Shown: positions 18,589 through 26,380, numbered from the stretch's first letter. The stretch is 39,201 nucleotides of DNA from Flavobacteriaceae bacterium (GCA_027081505.1 JALWKK010000088.1:1-39201); one strand, 5' to 3'. The notes: a model not told the origin generated them from the sequence alone. Made by a program: numbers and translations.

Positions 18589-18968
18589 AAAAATCAAAAT
18601 ACTATTTTAAATTTGAAGATTTATTAGTTTATCAAAAGGCAATTGATTTTGGAGAATTGGTAGATGCACAAATTAAAACTTTCCCGAAAGAAGAAACCTA
18701 TAGATTGGCATCGCAATTTATACGTGCTGCCGATTCTATAGCATTAAATATTGCCGAAGGTTCTTCAAGTTCAAGGGCTAATTTTAATAGGTATCTTCAA
18801 ATTGCTTGGGACAGCGCTCATGAATGTGTAGTCTGTAGTACAAAAGCTAGGTTAAGAAATTTTATAACCGTTGAAATGGATGAAAAGAATAGAGAATTAA
18901 TTACAGAATTATCTAAAATGATTACTTCTTACAAGAACTATCTAAAGAAAAAGAATTTGCGAAAGTAA
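18585..18968 (+). CDS. Four-helix-bundle protein (S23 / rRNA intervening-sequence protein family)
   Basis: The 127-aa protein matches the family of small four-helix-bundle proteins first noticed in 23S rRNA intervening sequences. Landmarks are FEDLLVYQKAIDF near the N-terminus, the central QFIRAADSIALNIAEGSSS and NFNRYLQIAWDSAHE. The biochemical role of these proteins is unknown. It is an unusual passenger inside a catabolic operon, joined to paaH by a 4-nt ATGA overlap and followed by a perfect hairpin and a 16-bp tandem repeat. No reverse transcriptase or other partner gene is nearby. Confidence 0.88.
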   Translation: MKKSKYYFKFEDLLVYQKAIDFGELVDAQIKTFPKEETYRLASQFIRAADSIALNIAEGSSSSRANFNRYLQIAWDSAHECVVCSTKARLRNFITVEMDEKNRELITELSKMITSYKNYLKKKNLRK

Positions 18969-18980
18969 CTCAAAAATCTA

Positions 18981-18996
18981 CCTGTCGGCAGACAGG
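18981..18996. repeat. Perfect 6-bp-stem hairpin after the four-helix-bundle gene
   Basis: CCTGTC (18981-18986), loop GGCA, GACAGG (18991-18996). There is no T-run, so it is not an intrinsic terminator. It directly abuts the 16-bp tandem repeat. Confidence 0.6.
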
Positions 18997-19060
18997 CTCA
19001 CCAACTAATGAACTCACCAACTCAAAAACTCACCAACTCAAAAACTCACCAACTAATGAA
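18997..19060. repeat. Four tandem copies of a 16-bp unit
   Basis: Units 1 (18997-19012) and 4 (19045-19060) read CTCACCAACTAATGAA. Units 2 and 3 (19013-19044) read CTCACCAACTCAAAAA. The array sits between the four-helix-bundle gene and paaI and runs into the probable paaI start codon. Confidence 0.85.
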
Positions 19061-19463
19061 CTCACACCTCATACCTAAAAAAATGCTATCCCTCGACCCC
19101 TTTAGCCAATGGCTTGGGATTGAAATTTTAGAAGTCAGTAAAGGAAAATGCAAAGTAGGAATGACCATACGTAAAGAAATGCTCAACAGTATGAATTACG
19201 CACACGGCGGAATTACCTATTCACTTGCCGATACCGCATTTGGTTTTGCCGCCAATACCTTCGGAAAGTTTGCCGTTTCTATCGAGACCTCCATCAATCA
19301 TATCGAAGCACTGGAAGAAGGTGATTATATCACTGCCGAGTCCATCATCGAAAAAACTGGAAACAAACTCGGTTTTCACATTGTAGAAGTAAAAAAAGGA
19401 AATGATTTAGTAGCTTTGTTTAAAGGAGTGGTGTATAGAACGAGTAAAGAATGGGAAGAATAA
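19056..19463 (+). CDS. paaI: PaaI-type hotdog-fold acyl-CoA thioesterase
   Basis: PaaI hydrolyses hydroxyphenylacetyl-CoA-type esters and is thought to relieve blocked CoA in the pathway. The hotdog domain shows the catalytic region NYAHGGITYSLADTAFGFA and SIETSINHIEAL. The open frame reaches back to ATG 19008 but that part translates the 16-bp tandem repeat. I choose ATG 19056 (135 aa) because the family normally has about 15-20 residues before DxFSQWLGIE; ATG 19083 (126 aa) is the alternative. The first residues would then come from repeat unit 4. Confidence 0.9.
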   Translation: MNSHLIPKKMLSLDPFSQWLGIEILEVSKGKCKVGMTIRKEMLNSMNYAHGGITYSLADTAFGFAANTFGKFAVSIETSINHIEALEEGDYITAESIIEKTGNKLGFHIVEVKKGNDLVALFKGVVYRTSKEWEE

Positions 19464-19497
19464 TTTAAGAAAAGAAAATAAGGTTTAATTCTTTTTT

Positions 19498-19536
19498 CCT
19501 GCAAGGTTTTCCACCATAGGCAGACCTTTTAGGTAT
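19498..19536. repeat. Palindromic intergenic repeat, degraded copy 4 (paaI-paaJ gap)
   Basis: The left arm CCTGCAAGGTTTT (19498-19510) is intact. The right arm, ACCTTTTAGGTAT (19524-19536), has drifted from ACCTTGTAGGTAT. Confidence 0.55.
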
Positions 19537-19562
19537 AAATATAAATAAAATATGTTAACAAG

Positions 19563-20774
19563 ATGAACGCTTACATTATAGACGGAATACGAACTCCAAT
19601 AGGAAATTACAAAGGAACATTAAGCACCATTCGTACAGACGATTTAGGTGCTTTGGTAATAGCCGAAATCGTAAAACGAAACCCTAGTATCCCAAAAGAA
19701 GCCTTTGACGATGTTATCATGGGGTGTGCCAATCAAGCCGGAGAAGACAACCGTAATGTGGCTCGTATGGCGCTGCTACTGGCAGGACTGCCGGTCACCG
19801 TTCCCGGTGAAACAGTCAACAGACTGTGCAGCAGCGGACTCTCGGCTATCATTCATGCCAATCGTGCTATCAAAGCCGGAGATGGTGATGTGTTTATTGC
19901 CGGGGGAGTAGAAAATATGACTCGCGGTCCGTATGTGATGAGCAAACCCTCTAGTGCTTTTGGAAACGATAGTAAACTTTACGATTCCAGTTTCGGGTGG
20001 CGATTTGTAAACCCGAAAATACACCAACAATACGGTACAGACGCAATGGGCGTAACCGCCGAAAACCTGGTAGAAAAATACAATATCTCTCGAGAAGACC
20101 AAGATGCCTTTGCTTATTGGAGCCAGATGAAAGCTACTAAAGCACAACAAACAGGTAGATTGGACAGAGAAATAGTTCCGGTTGAAATTCCACAGCGTAA
20201 AAAAGATTCTATTATTTTCAAATACGATGAATTTATAAAGCCCAATACCACAAAAGAAATATTAGCAAAATTACGACCTGCTTTTAAAAAAGAGGGAGGA
20301 AGCGTTACGGCAGGAAATTCTTCCGGTTTAAACGATGGAGCAGCAGCAACAATAATAGCTTCCGAAGCAGCAGTAAAAAAATATAATTTACAACCTATGG
20401 CTCGTATTGTAAGCTCGGCGGTAGTAGGAGTAGAGCCACGTATTATGGGCATTGGTCCTGTAGAAGCAAGTAAAAAAGCACTTAAAAAAGCAGGTTTAAC
20501 GATGGAAGATATGGATGTTATTGAACTTAACGAAGCATTTGCCGCTCAAGCATTAGCCTGTATAAGAGCGTGGGGATTAAAAGATGATGACCCTCGTTTA
20601 AACCCTAATGGTGGAGCAATTGCCATAGGTCATCCGCTGGGAGTGACCGGAACACGTATTGCTTACTCGGCTGCATTGCAGTTACAAATTACAGGAAAAA
20701 GATATGCATTAATTACTATGTGTATTGGTGTTGGACAAGGATATGCTGCAATTATTGAGCGAGTTCCTGCTTAG
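19563..20774 (+). CDS. paaJ: Thiolase, probable 3-oxoadipyl-CoA/3-oxo-5,6-dehydrosuberyl-CoA thiolase
   Basis: A 403-aa degradative thiolase. The nucleophile is Cys89 in NRLCSSG, the catalytic His356 is in GHPLG and the second Cys387 is in MCIGVGQG. NEAFAAQ is also present. In the paa pathway this enzyme cleaves 3-oxoadipyl-CoA to succinyl-CoA and acetyl-CoA, which fits its place as last operon gene. Sequence alone would not exclude a PcaF-type or acetyl-CoA C-acetyltransferase role; the operon context decides. No terminator hairpin is seen after the stop. Confidence 0.92.
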   Translation: MNAYIIDGIRTPIGNYKGTLSTIRTDDLGALVIAEIVKRNPSIPKEAFDDVIMGCANQAGEDNRNVARMALLLAGLPVTVPGETVNRLCSSGLSAIIHANRAIKAGDGDVFIAGGVENMTRGPYVMSKPSSAFGNDSKLYDSSFGWRFVNPKIHQQYGTDAMGVTAENLVEKYNISREDQDAFAYWSQMKATKAQQTGRLDREIVPVEIPQRKKDSIIFKYDEFIKPNTTKEILAKLRPAFKKEGGSVTAGNSSGLNDGAAATIIASEAAVKKYNLQPMARIVSSAVVGVEPRIMGIGPVEASKKALKKAGLTMEDMDVIELNEAFAAQALACIRAWGLKDDDPRLNPNGGAIAIGHPLGVTGTRIAYSAALQLQITGKRYALITMCIGVGQGYAAIIERVPA

Positions 20775-20809
20775 GGAGAAAGCTATATATATTTTAAAAA
20801 TTATTTGTA

Positions 20810-21433
20810 ATGATTATGAATTCTAAAATCTCATTAGTAACATTTTTTTTAATATTAGGGTGTTTTATTTCATCCTACAGTCAAATAATTAATGACGATG
20901 ATTTTACTATTGAAATTAAACAGACAAAAGTAAATGCTTTTAATTTTACATCCTCTTCAAGTTGGATTAAAATTCCAAAAAACATGAAAAAATTGTGGGT
21001 TAGAATTCGAATAAAATCTAATACCAAGAAAAGACAGTGGTTTAATCCAAATGCGCTTTCAATCGTTTCAGAGCAATGTAAATGTAGATTTAGACCAACT
21101 GATGTTAAATATGCATATATGATGCACGGTTTCGTAAGTTTTTTAACTTTAGATACAGAAGATAATTCTGAGGTGGATGATAGATATAAAAGAAGACGTC
21201 AACAACACAGCAAGGATATTTTTTTAGATTATAGTTTAGAAGGTTACCAAAACATTCCAACAATTATTAATTATGGAACTAAGAAAAAGCCTAAAAATAT
21301 GTCTGTATTTTATGCAAGTGAAAGGTTTAGTAATAAAACAATAGACTATTATTTCGGTATTCATAATTCCATAAAATCTGTTGATTTATATTACAAAAAT
21401 CATAAAATTAAAACCATAGAAATTAAAGATTAA
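20810..21433 (+). CDS. Secreted or periplasmic protein of unknown function
   Basis: I do not recognise this 207-aa protein. It has a clear signal peptide (ISLVTFFLILGCFISSYS, probable cleavage before QII). The rest is hydrophilic and beta-rich by eye, with a CKCRF motif, a basic RRRQQ stretch in the middle and a C-terminal part that ends with alternating Lys and Ile. The start could be ATG 20810 or ATG 20816. It lies 35 nt after paaJ on the same strand, so it could be read through from the paa operon, but nothing links it functionally. Confidence 0.7.
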   Translation: MIMNSKISLVTFFLILGCFISSYSQIINDDDFTIEIKQTKVNAFNFTSSSSWIKIPKNMKKLWVRIRIKSNTKKRQWFNPNALSIVSEQCKCRFRPTDVKYAYMMHGFVSFLTLDTEDNSEVDDRYKRRRQQHSKDIFLDYSLEGYQNIPTIINYGTKKKPKNMSVFYASERFSNKTIDYYFGIHNSIKSVDLYYKNHKIKTIEIKD

Positions 21434-21530
21434 GCCTTAGTGGAAGCAAACTACAATTAAACAAACTTTAGAAGATATTTTAAAATTCTGATACGACTAC
21501 CAAAATAACATTAAATTACCCGATATAAAT

Positions 21531-21549
21531 AACCGTTTTGTTAGCGGTT
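21531..21549. repeat. Weak hairpin between the secreted protein and nuclease-like genes
   Basis: AACCG (21531-21535) and CGGTT (21545-21549) pair across a 9-nt loop and are followed by TTTG. The stem is short, so a terminator role is doubtful. Confidence 0.2.
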
Positions 21550-21601
21550 TTGTATTGTTATTTCACCGTTGTGATGCAAGGTTAACAATAGAAGAAAAGA
21601 T

Positions 21602-22714
21602 ATGAAAAGGAATGAATTCATACAAAAACTATCCAATATTAAAACCGCAATAAGTGTAACTGGAAAAAAATATAACACCATTCGAGTATATGGAGATAGA
21701 TTGGAGTTTATTAGAGAAAACAAAACCAAACCTGAAAGTATTTCAGTTACAGAATTATTTACACTATTTTCAAAAGAAAACATCATAAATGCTTCTATTG
21801 CAAAATCGTATATATCGGGTAGAGTGCAGTCACCTGCTGTTGCTATTTTAAATACGTTAAAATCATCAAAAACTAATAAAATTACACCAGAAATTGTTTC
21901 TGATATTCAAGATAAACCAATTTTTGAAAATGATAAAAGGAAGCAATCTTATAAAAATATTAAAGATGAAACTCGATTTTTTATTGGGTTGTCCGATATT
22001 TTAGGCACGGAATTCTTGCTCTCAAAAAACATTGGAAAACCAATTAATTCATCTCATATATTTTTGTCTAATAATTTTGAGAAATACAATTTTAGTAAAG
22101 AAATAAATAATTGCTTTTTACAAGTCTTAAAAGACTTGAAATCAAATTATATTTTTAATTCTAAAAGTTTATCTCATCATGTTGATGGGGCAATTATTAA
22201 TCACCCAATATTGAAAAGTAGAATTGTTGAATTTGATGAAGAACAACATTTTACACCGGCAAGATTGGATACATTAACCCATCTTCAAGAAATTTTACCA
22301 GATTATTATTTTTCTAAATTCAAAAATATTTGTAGTGATATAAACTATCTAAATAATTATGTACTTAAAAAACATAGAATTAAAAATAGATTGAAAAATG
22401 TGCCTAACTCATTCATTGAATTTGTCGAATGGTTAGAGCGATCAAATGAAAAATCTTCGGGTTTCATTAGTAATAAAAATGGTTTTGAATTTATTGGAGG
22501 ACGTATTGCCCAGAGAGCATATTATGACTGTTTGAGAGATACTGCACATCTGTCAGAAAACAATTATGGGTTTAAAAGTCCATTGCGTTTTACCAAGAAA
22601 GAATTTGAAGATATTGAAAATGAAGATTTTGGTCTAATATCGATGGATAGAATAAAGGAAATCATTATTGAAATATTAAAAAATAATTATGATATAACAA
22701 TACCCTGTACATAA
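21602..22714 (+). CDS. Putative PD-(D/E)xK-like nuclease, solitary
   Basis: A 370-aa protein of uncertain family. The most suggestive part is residues 193-221: HVDGAII, then about ten residues later RIVEFDEEQHFTPAR. Asp195 and Glu210/Asp212 with Gln215 resemble a PD-(D/E)xK active site of the E-x-(D/E)-x-x-Q-H kind seen in some restriction-type and Vsr-like nucleases. Residues 45-95 look like a small helical DNA-binding domain. It has no partner methyltransferase in the window, is very AT-rich, and has no recognisable boundary repeats. A solitary restriction-type or defence nuclease is possible; the function is inferred from motif shape only. Confidence 0.5.
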   Translation: MKRNEFIQKLSNIKTAISVTGKKYNTIRVYGDRLEFIRENKTKPESISVTELFTLFSKENIINASIAKSYISGRVQSPAVAILNTLKSSKTNKITPEIVSDIQDKPIFENDKRKQSYKNIKDETRFFIGLSDILGTEFLLSKNIGKPINSSHIFLSNNFEKYNFSKEINNCFLQVLKDLKSNYIFNSKSLSHHVDGAIINHPILKSRIVEFDEEQHFTPARLDTLTHLQEILPDYYFSKFKNICSDINYLNNYVLKKHRIKNRLKNVPNSFIEFVEWLERSNEKSSGFISNKNGFEFIGGRIAQRAYYDCLRDTAHLSENNYGFKSPLRFTKKEFEDIENEDFGLISMDRIKEIIIEILKNNYDITIPCT

Positions 22715-23178
22715 CAAAAAATATTTAACTCGGTGCAAGCAAGTAAAATACGAATGGCAATTTCGTCACGGTTGGCAACTAATATTTTTTTGATTTTTAT
22801 ATGTTTCCTATTTTAATCAATTAATATACGGGTTTTCATTTTTGTAATTTCTAACAACAAATGCCAGAGCACTTTCTTAGATTTCGCCCATATTTTTTGA
22901 TTTTTTAAAATTGATGTCTTTAGTGAGTTGGAATAAATCACCTTTAAGTTGGTTTATTTTATCCGGCGATGATATAGTATCTTTTTTCATACCAATGTAA
23001 TAACTCTGAAAACCTAATGTGATTGCTTGTTGCTCGTTTTGCCATGAGTGAACGTTCTTCCCTTTGATATCGGTCAATAGATCCGGCTTGTAAAACGTTT
23101 AGTGTTATTTCTACCGGTTGGTTTTTTTTCTTTTAAACTTAGGTGTGAAAGTTACTAAAGAAAATTGAAACAAACAAT
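22715..23178. other. 464-nt gap with a possible gene remnant
   Basis: The stretch separates the nuclease-like gene from the Crp/Fnr gene. Apart from a 66-codon frame on the minus strand at 22877-23077 I see no gene, strong hairpin or promoter match. Scattered stop codons upstream of that frame suggest decayed DNA. Confidence 0.4.
22877..23077 (-). pseudogene. Possible remnant of a small protein gene
   Basis: A 66-codon frame that opens at TTG 23077, with no ATG start nearby and a stop about 24 nt further upstream. Its translation (containing AITLGFQSYYIGMKKD and LFQLTKDINF) looks like real helical protein and not random sequence. I do not recognise the family. It may be the C-terminal remnant of a longer gene. 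Confidence 0.3.
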
Positions 23179-23865
23179 TTACAAACCCTCGGCAATGTGA
23201 TGCAATTGATTGGGATTTATGATTTTAATTTTTTTGCCTGAAGTTTCTAAAAGACCTTCTTTTTTAAATTCCGATAGGATACGGATACAAGATTCTGTGG
23301 CGGTTCCTACTAGATTTGCAATATCTTCTCTGGATAGTGTAATGTTTAAATAATCTTCATTGTCTTCGCCAAAATTATTTTTTAGATGTAAAAGTGCTTC
23401 GGCTACTCGCTGTTTAACCGGTTTTTGAGACATATTTACAATTACGTCATCTGCTTCTTTAAGATCATTAGCCATATTTCTGAGTAGCTCTACGGTATAG
23501 GAAGGGTTGTTTTTAAGACTTTGAAGTATAAATTCTTTCGGAATAAAACAAACTTCCATATCGTTAACGGCAACTGCTTTTAAATTTGCCGGTTCTTGTG
23601 CTACAACAGAACGTTGACCCAACATCTCTCCGTTACTAACAAATTTTATAATTTGGTCTTTTCCGTTAGCACTTAGTTTTGAAAGTTTTGAAATGCCATA
23701 ACGCACACAGTAAACACCTTTTAAATATTCTCCTTCGTCAAAGATTACTTCACCTTTTTTAAAAGATTTCATAGATTTTCTACACGTTAGCTCCTTTAGC
23801 TCTTCTTCAGAAAAGGCACGCATAGCGTTAAACTTTTTTATTATACAACTTTCACATTTGCTCAT
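23179..23865 (-). CDS. Crp/Fnr family transcription regulator, probable oxygen or redox sensor
   Basis: A 228-aa regulator with a cyclic-nucleotide-type sensor domain (about 20-140), a long dimer helix and a C-terminal winged helix (SREDIANLVGTATESCIRILSEF). N-terminal Cys4 and Cys7 (CESC) with Cys28, plus Cys53 and Cys103 in the sensor, could hold an FNR-like Fe-S cluster, though the spacing differs from E. coli FNR. The recognition helix ATESCIRIL resembles the FNR type (ESVSR). It is divergent from ccoI, and FNR-type boxes occur at ccoI, ccoS and hemN, so it is the likely activator of the microaerobic genes here. Confidence 0.88.
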   Translation of the reverse strand: MSKCESCIIKKFNAMRAFSEEELKELTCRKSMKSFKKGEVIFDEGEYLKGVYCVRYGISKLSKLSANGKDQIIKFVSNGEMLGQRSVVAQEPANLKAVAVNDMEVCFIPKEFILQSLKNNPSYTVELLRNMANDLKEADDVIVNMSQKPVKQRVAEALLHLKNNFGEDNEDYLNITLSREDIANLVGTATESCIRILSEFKKEGLLETSGKKIKIINPNQLHHIAEGL

Positions 23866-23869
23866 ATGG

Positions 23870-23877
23870 CAAATTTA
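23870..23877 (-). promoter_or_regulatory. Candidate -7 element of the Crp/Fnr gene
   Basis: TAAATTTG on the minus strand matches TAnnTTTG and ends 5 nt before the start codon, which would give a nearly leaderless mRNA. A second exact match, TAATTTTG, lies at 23947-23940. The FNR-type box at 23896-23909 lies across the -33 region of the first and downstream of the second, so negative autoregulation is plausible. Confidence 0.35.
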
Positions 23878-23895
23878 CAACAAAAAAATATAAAG

Positions 23896-23909
23896 TTGAT
23901 ATTTGTCAT
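23896..23909 (+). promoter_or_regulatory. FNR-type box upstream of ccoI
   Basis: TTGAT-ATTT-GTCAT fits the FNR consensus TTGAT-N4-ATCAA at 8 of 10 bases. Its centre lies 36.5 nt before the last base of the -7-like AACCTTTG (23932-23939), which puts the centre near -40, a class II activator position. The same distance is found at ccoS and hemN. Confidence 0.7.
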
Positions 23910-23965
23910 ATTTTATTATATGACTATCTTCAACCTTTGCAAAATTAGGTGTTAGAGCATTAATA

Positions 23966-26356
23966 ATGGATAAAACAACTTGCTATCATTGTGGTGATGT
24001 GTGCGAACGAGATACTGTTACGTATGACGGAAAACCGTTTTGTTGTAATGGGTGTAAAACTGTATATGAAATTTTTTCAGAAAACAATTTAACCTGTTAT
24101 TACGACTTGCAAGAAGCTCCCGGCACTACTCCTAAAGAAGTAGAAGGTAAATATAAATTTTTAGACAATGAAGATGTTGTAGAAAGGTTGGTAGCGTTTG
24201 ATGATGGCAAGAGCCGGATAGTAGATTTATACATTCCGACCATACATTGTAGTTCGTGCATTTGGGTATTGGAAAACCTTTCAAAACTACAACCGGCGGT
24301 GAGTACATCGCAAGTTAATTTTCCGAAAAAAACAGTTCGAATTGCGTTTTCTTCAAAAGAATTGTCCCTAAAAAATTTGGTTTTATTGCTTAGCTCTATC
24401 GGGTATGAGCCTTATATCTCTCTTGAAGATTATGATTCGGGAAAAAAAGCAGTTGATAGAAAACTTATTTACAAACTTGCTGTTGCCGGATTTGCATTCG
24501 GGAATATTATGTTTTTGTCGTTTCCAGAGTATTTTAATCCTAACGAAAACGATTTTTGGTTACTACGTTATAAACCGATATTTAGGTGGTTGATGTTTGC
24601 ATTTTCGGTTCCTGTTGTTTTTTATGCAGGGTGGGATTATTTTGTTTCGGCTTATAAAGGCTTGCGAGCAAGAATATTAAACATAGATGTGCCTATTGCA
24701 TTAGGTATTACCGTGTTGTTTGTAAGAAGTACTGTAGATATTATGCTTAATCTCGGTTCGGGTTTTTTTGATAGTTTATCCGGGTTGATTTTCTTTTTAT
24801 TAATCGGGAAATTTTTTCAGCAACGCACCTATTCCTTTTTGTCTTTTGAAAGAGATTATAAATCGTATTTTCCTATTGCGGTAACCCGAATAAAAAGAGA
24901 TAATGCTACTAAGGTTGAAGAAACCGTTCAAGTGTACGATATTAAAAAAGGAGATAGGATTTTAATTAGAAACCAAGAATTAATACCTGTTGACGGAATT
25001 TTAATTAGTGGTCATGCAGAAATAGATTACAGTTTTGTAACCGGTGAGTCGAAACCTGTAGAAAAGCAATCCGGCGACAAACTTTTTGCCGGCGGAAAAC
25101 AAATTGGAGGATTGCTGGAAATTGAAGCTGTACAAACCGTTGAGCAAAGCTATCTTACGCAACTTTGGAGTAACGATGCCTTCTTAAAAGACAAAGAATC
25201 TTCGTTTCAAAATTTAACCGACAAAATTAGCCAACGATTTACCATTGCAGTTTTAAGTATTGCAACTATTTCAACTATTTTTTGGTTGGTTGTAGATGCC
25301 GGTAAATCGTTAAATGTGTTTACGGCGGTTTTAATTATCGCCTGTCCGTGTGCTTTGGCTTTGGCTGCTCCGTTTACTTTAGGAAATATGCTCCGCATTT
25401 TTGGAAAGAAAAAATTTTATTTAAAAAATGCAAGTGTTATCGAGCGATTGGCAAAATCTTCGACACTAATTTTTGACAAAACAGGAACGATTACAACAAA
25501 TGTTTCTCAACAAATTACCTATTTTGGTGAATCTTTATTACCTGTCGAGCAACAACTCTTATTAACCTCTTTAAAAAGTTCTAATCACCCGTTAAGCAGA
25601 CAGTTGTATAACAAAATAAAAAATAAAGAAGAGTTGCAGTTAGACAGTTTTTCAGAAATCACAGGAAAAGGAATAGAAGCCTGCTATAAAAATTTGTGTT
25701 TAAAATTAGGGTCAGAGCGTTTTGTAAAAGGCACAACCTCTGAAGATAAGCAGCAAACAACAGTACACATTAGTTTTAACGGGGTGTATAAAGGATGTTA
25801 TGTTTTTTATAACCAATACCGTGACTCAATTCAAGATGTTTTTAGTCAATTAGCAAAGCATTATAAACTAATTGTTTTATCAGGAGATAACGAAGGAGAA
25901 AAAAACCGTTTAAAAAAACTTTTGCCTAGTAACGTATCATTACACTTTAATCAGTCGCCTCAAGATAAATTAGATTTTGTTCAAAAATTGCAAAATAAAG
26001 GAGATAAAGTTGTAATGATTGGAGATGGGTTAAACGATGCCGGAGCTTTAATGCAAAGCGATGTAGGTTTGGTGGTGTCTGAAGACATTAACGTATTTTC
26101 TCCTGCGAGTGATGGCATCATAGATGCTTCGGTTTTTAATTTGCTACCACGTTTTATTAGACTTTCCGGTAAAGCTGTTAAAATTATAAAATGGAGTTTT
26201 GTTTTTTCGTTTCTTTACAATGTTACCGGATTATATTTTGCGGTTACCGGACAGTTAACACCGGTAATTGCTGCTATTTTAATGCCGTTAAGTTCTATAA
26301 GTGTGGTGGTGTTTACTACTGTTGCAACAAACGCGATTGCAAAAAAGATTCGATAA
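23966..26356 (+). CDS. ccoI: Copper-type P1B ATPase CcoI/FixI for cbb3 oxidase assembly
   Basis: A heavy-metal P-type ATPase of 796 aa that probably exports copper towards the periplasm for the CuB centre of the cbb3 oxidase. The N-terminus has a Cys-rich domain (CYHCGDVC 6-13; CCNGCK 26-31) typical of FixI, then an HMA-like metal site (HCSSC 94-98). TGES is at 359-362, the transmembrane metal site CPC at 460-462, the phosphorylated DKTGT at 504-508 (Asp504), the HP motif at 541-542 and GDGLND at 686-691. It opens the cco cluster, with an FNR-type box upstream. Confidence 0.95.
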   Translation: MDKTTCYHCGDVCERDTVTYDGKPFCCNGCKTVYEIFSENNLTCYYDLQEAPGTTPKEVEGKYKFLDNEDVVERLVAFDDGKSRIVDLYIPTIHCSSCIWVLENLSKLQPAVSTSQVNFPKKTVRIAFSSKELSLKNLVLLLSSIGYEPYISLEDYDSGKKAVDRKLIYKLAVAGFAFGNIMFLSFPEYFNPNENDFWLLRYKPIFRWLMFAFSVPVVFYAGWDYFVSAYKGLRARILNIDVPIALGITVLFVRSTVDIMLNLGSGFFDSLSGLIFFLLIGKFFQQRTYSFLSFERDYKSYFPIAVTRIKRDNATKVEETVQVYDIKKGDRILIRNQELIPVDGILISGHAEIDYSFVTGESKPVEKQSGDKLFAGGKQIGGLLEIEAVQTVEQSYLTQLWSNDAFLKDKESSFQNLTDKISQRFTIAVLSIATISTIFWLVVDAGKSLNVFTAVLIIACPCALALAAPFTLGNMLRIFGKKKFYLKNASVIERLAKSSTLIFDKTGTITTNVSQQITYFGESLLPVEQQLLLTSLKSSNHPLSRQLYNKIKNKEELQLDSFSEITGKGIEACYKNLCLKLGSERFVKGTTSEDKQQTTVHISFNGVYKGCYVFYNQYRDSIQDVFSQLAKHYKLIVLSGDNEGEKNRLKKLLPSNVSLHFNQSPQDKLDFVQKLQNKGDKVVMIGDGLNDAGALMQSDVGLVVSEDINVFSPASDGIIDASVFNLLPRFIRLSGKAVKIIKWSFVFSFLYNVTGLYFAVTGQLTPVIAAILMPLSSISVVVFTTVATNAIAKKIR

Positions 26357-26366
26357 AATAAAAAAG

Positions 26367-26380
26367 ATGATAAATATCAT
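26367..26380 (+). promoter_or_regulatory. FNR-type box upstream of ccoS-ccoNO
   Basis: ATGAT-AAAT-ATCAT is a perfect palindrome with the FNR core TGAT-N4-ATCA. Its centre is 36.5 nt before the last base of TACTTTTG (26403-26410), an exact -7 match. It drives a second transcript start inside the cco cluster. Confidence 0.8.

Noticed and set aside
18585-18968. Four-helix-bundle gene as the Avd protein of a diversity-generating retroelement
   Set aside because: No reverse transcriptase, template repeat or variable repeat is present in the window.
19008-19055. Upstream ATG start for paaI
   Set aside because: These codons translate the 16-bp tandem repeat and do not resemble the PaaI N-terminus.
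18997-19060. Direct repeats considered as a CRISPR array
   Set aside because: The 16-bp units are contiguous with no spacers, and no cas gene is near.
21541-22790. Boundary repeats around the nuclease-like gene (mobile element)
   Set aside because: Only a short TGCAAG is shared between the two sides; no convincing direct or inverted repeats were found.
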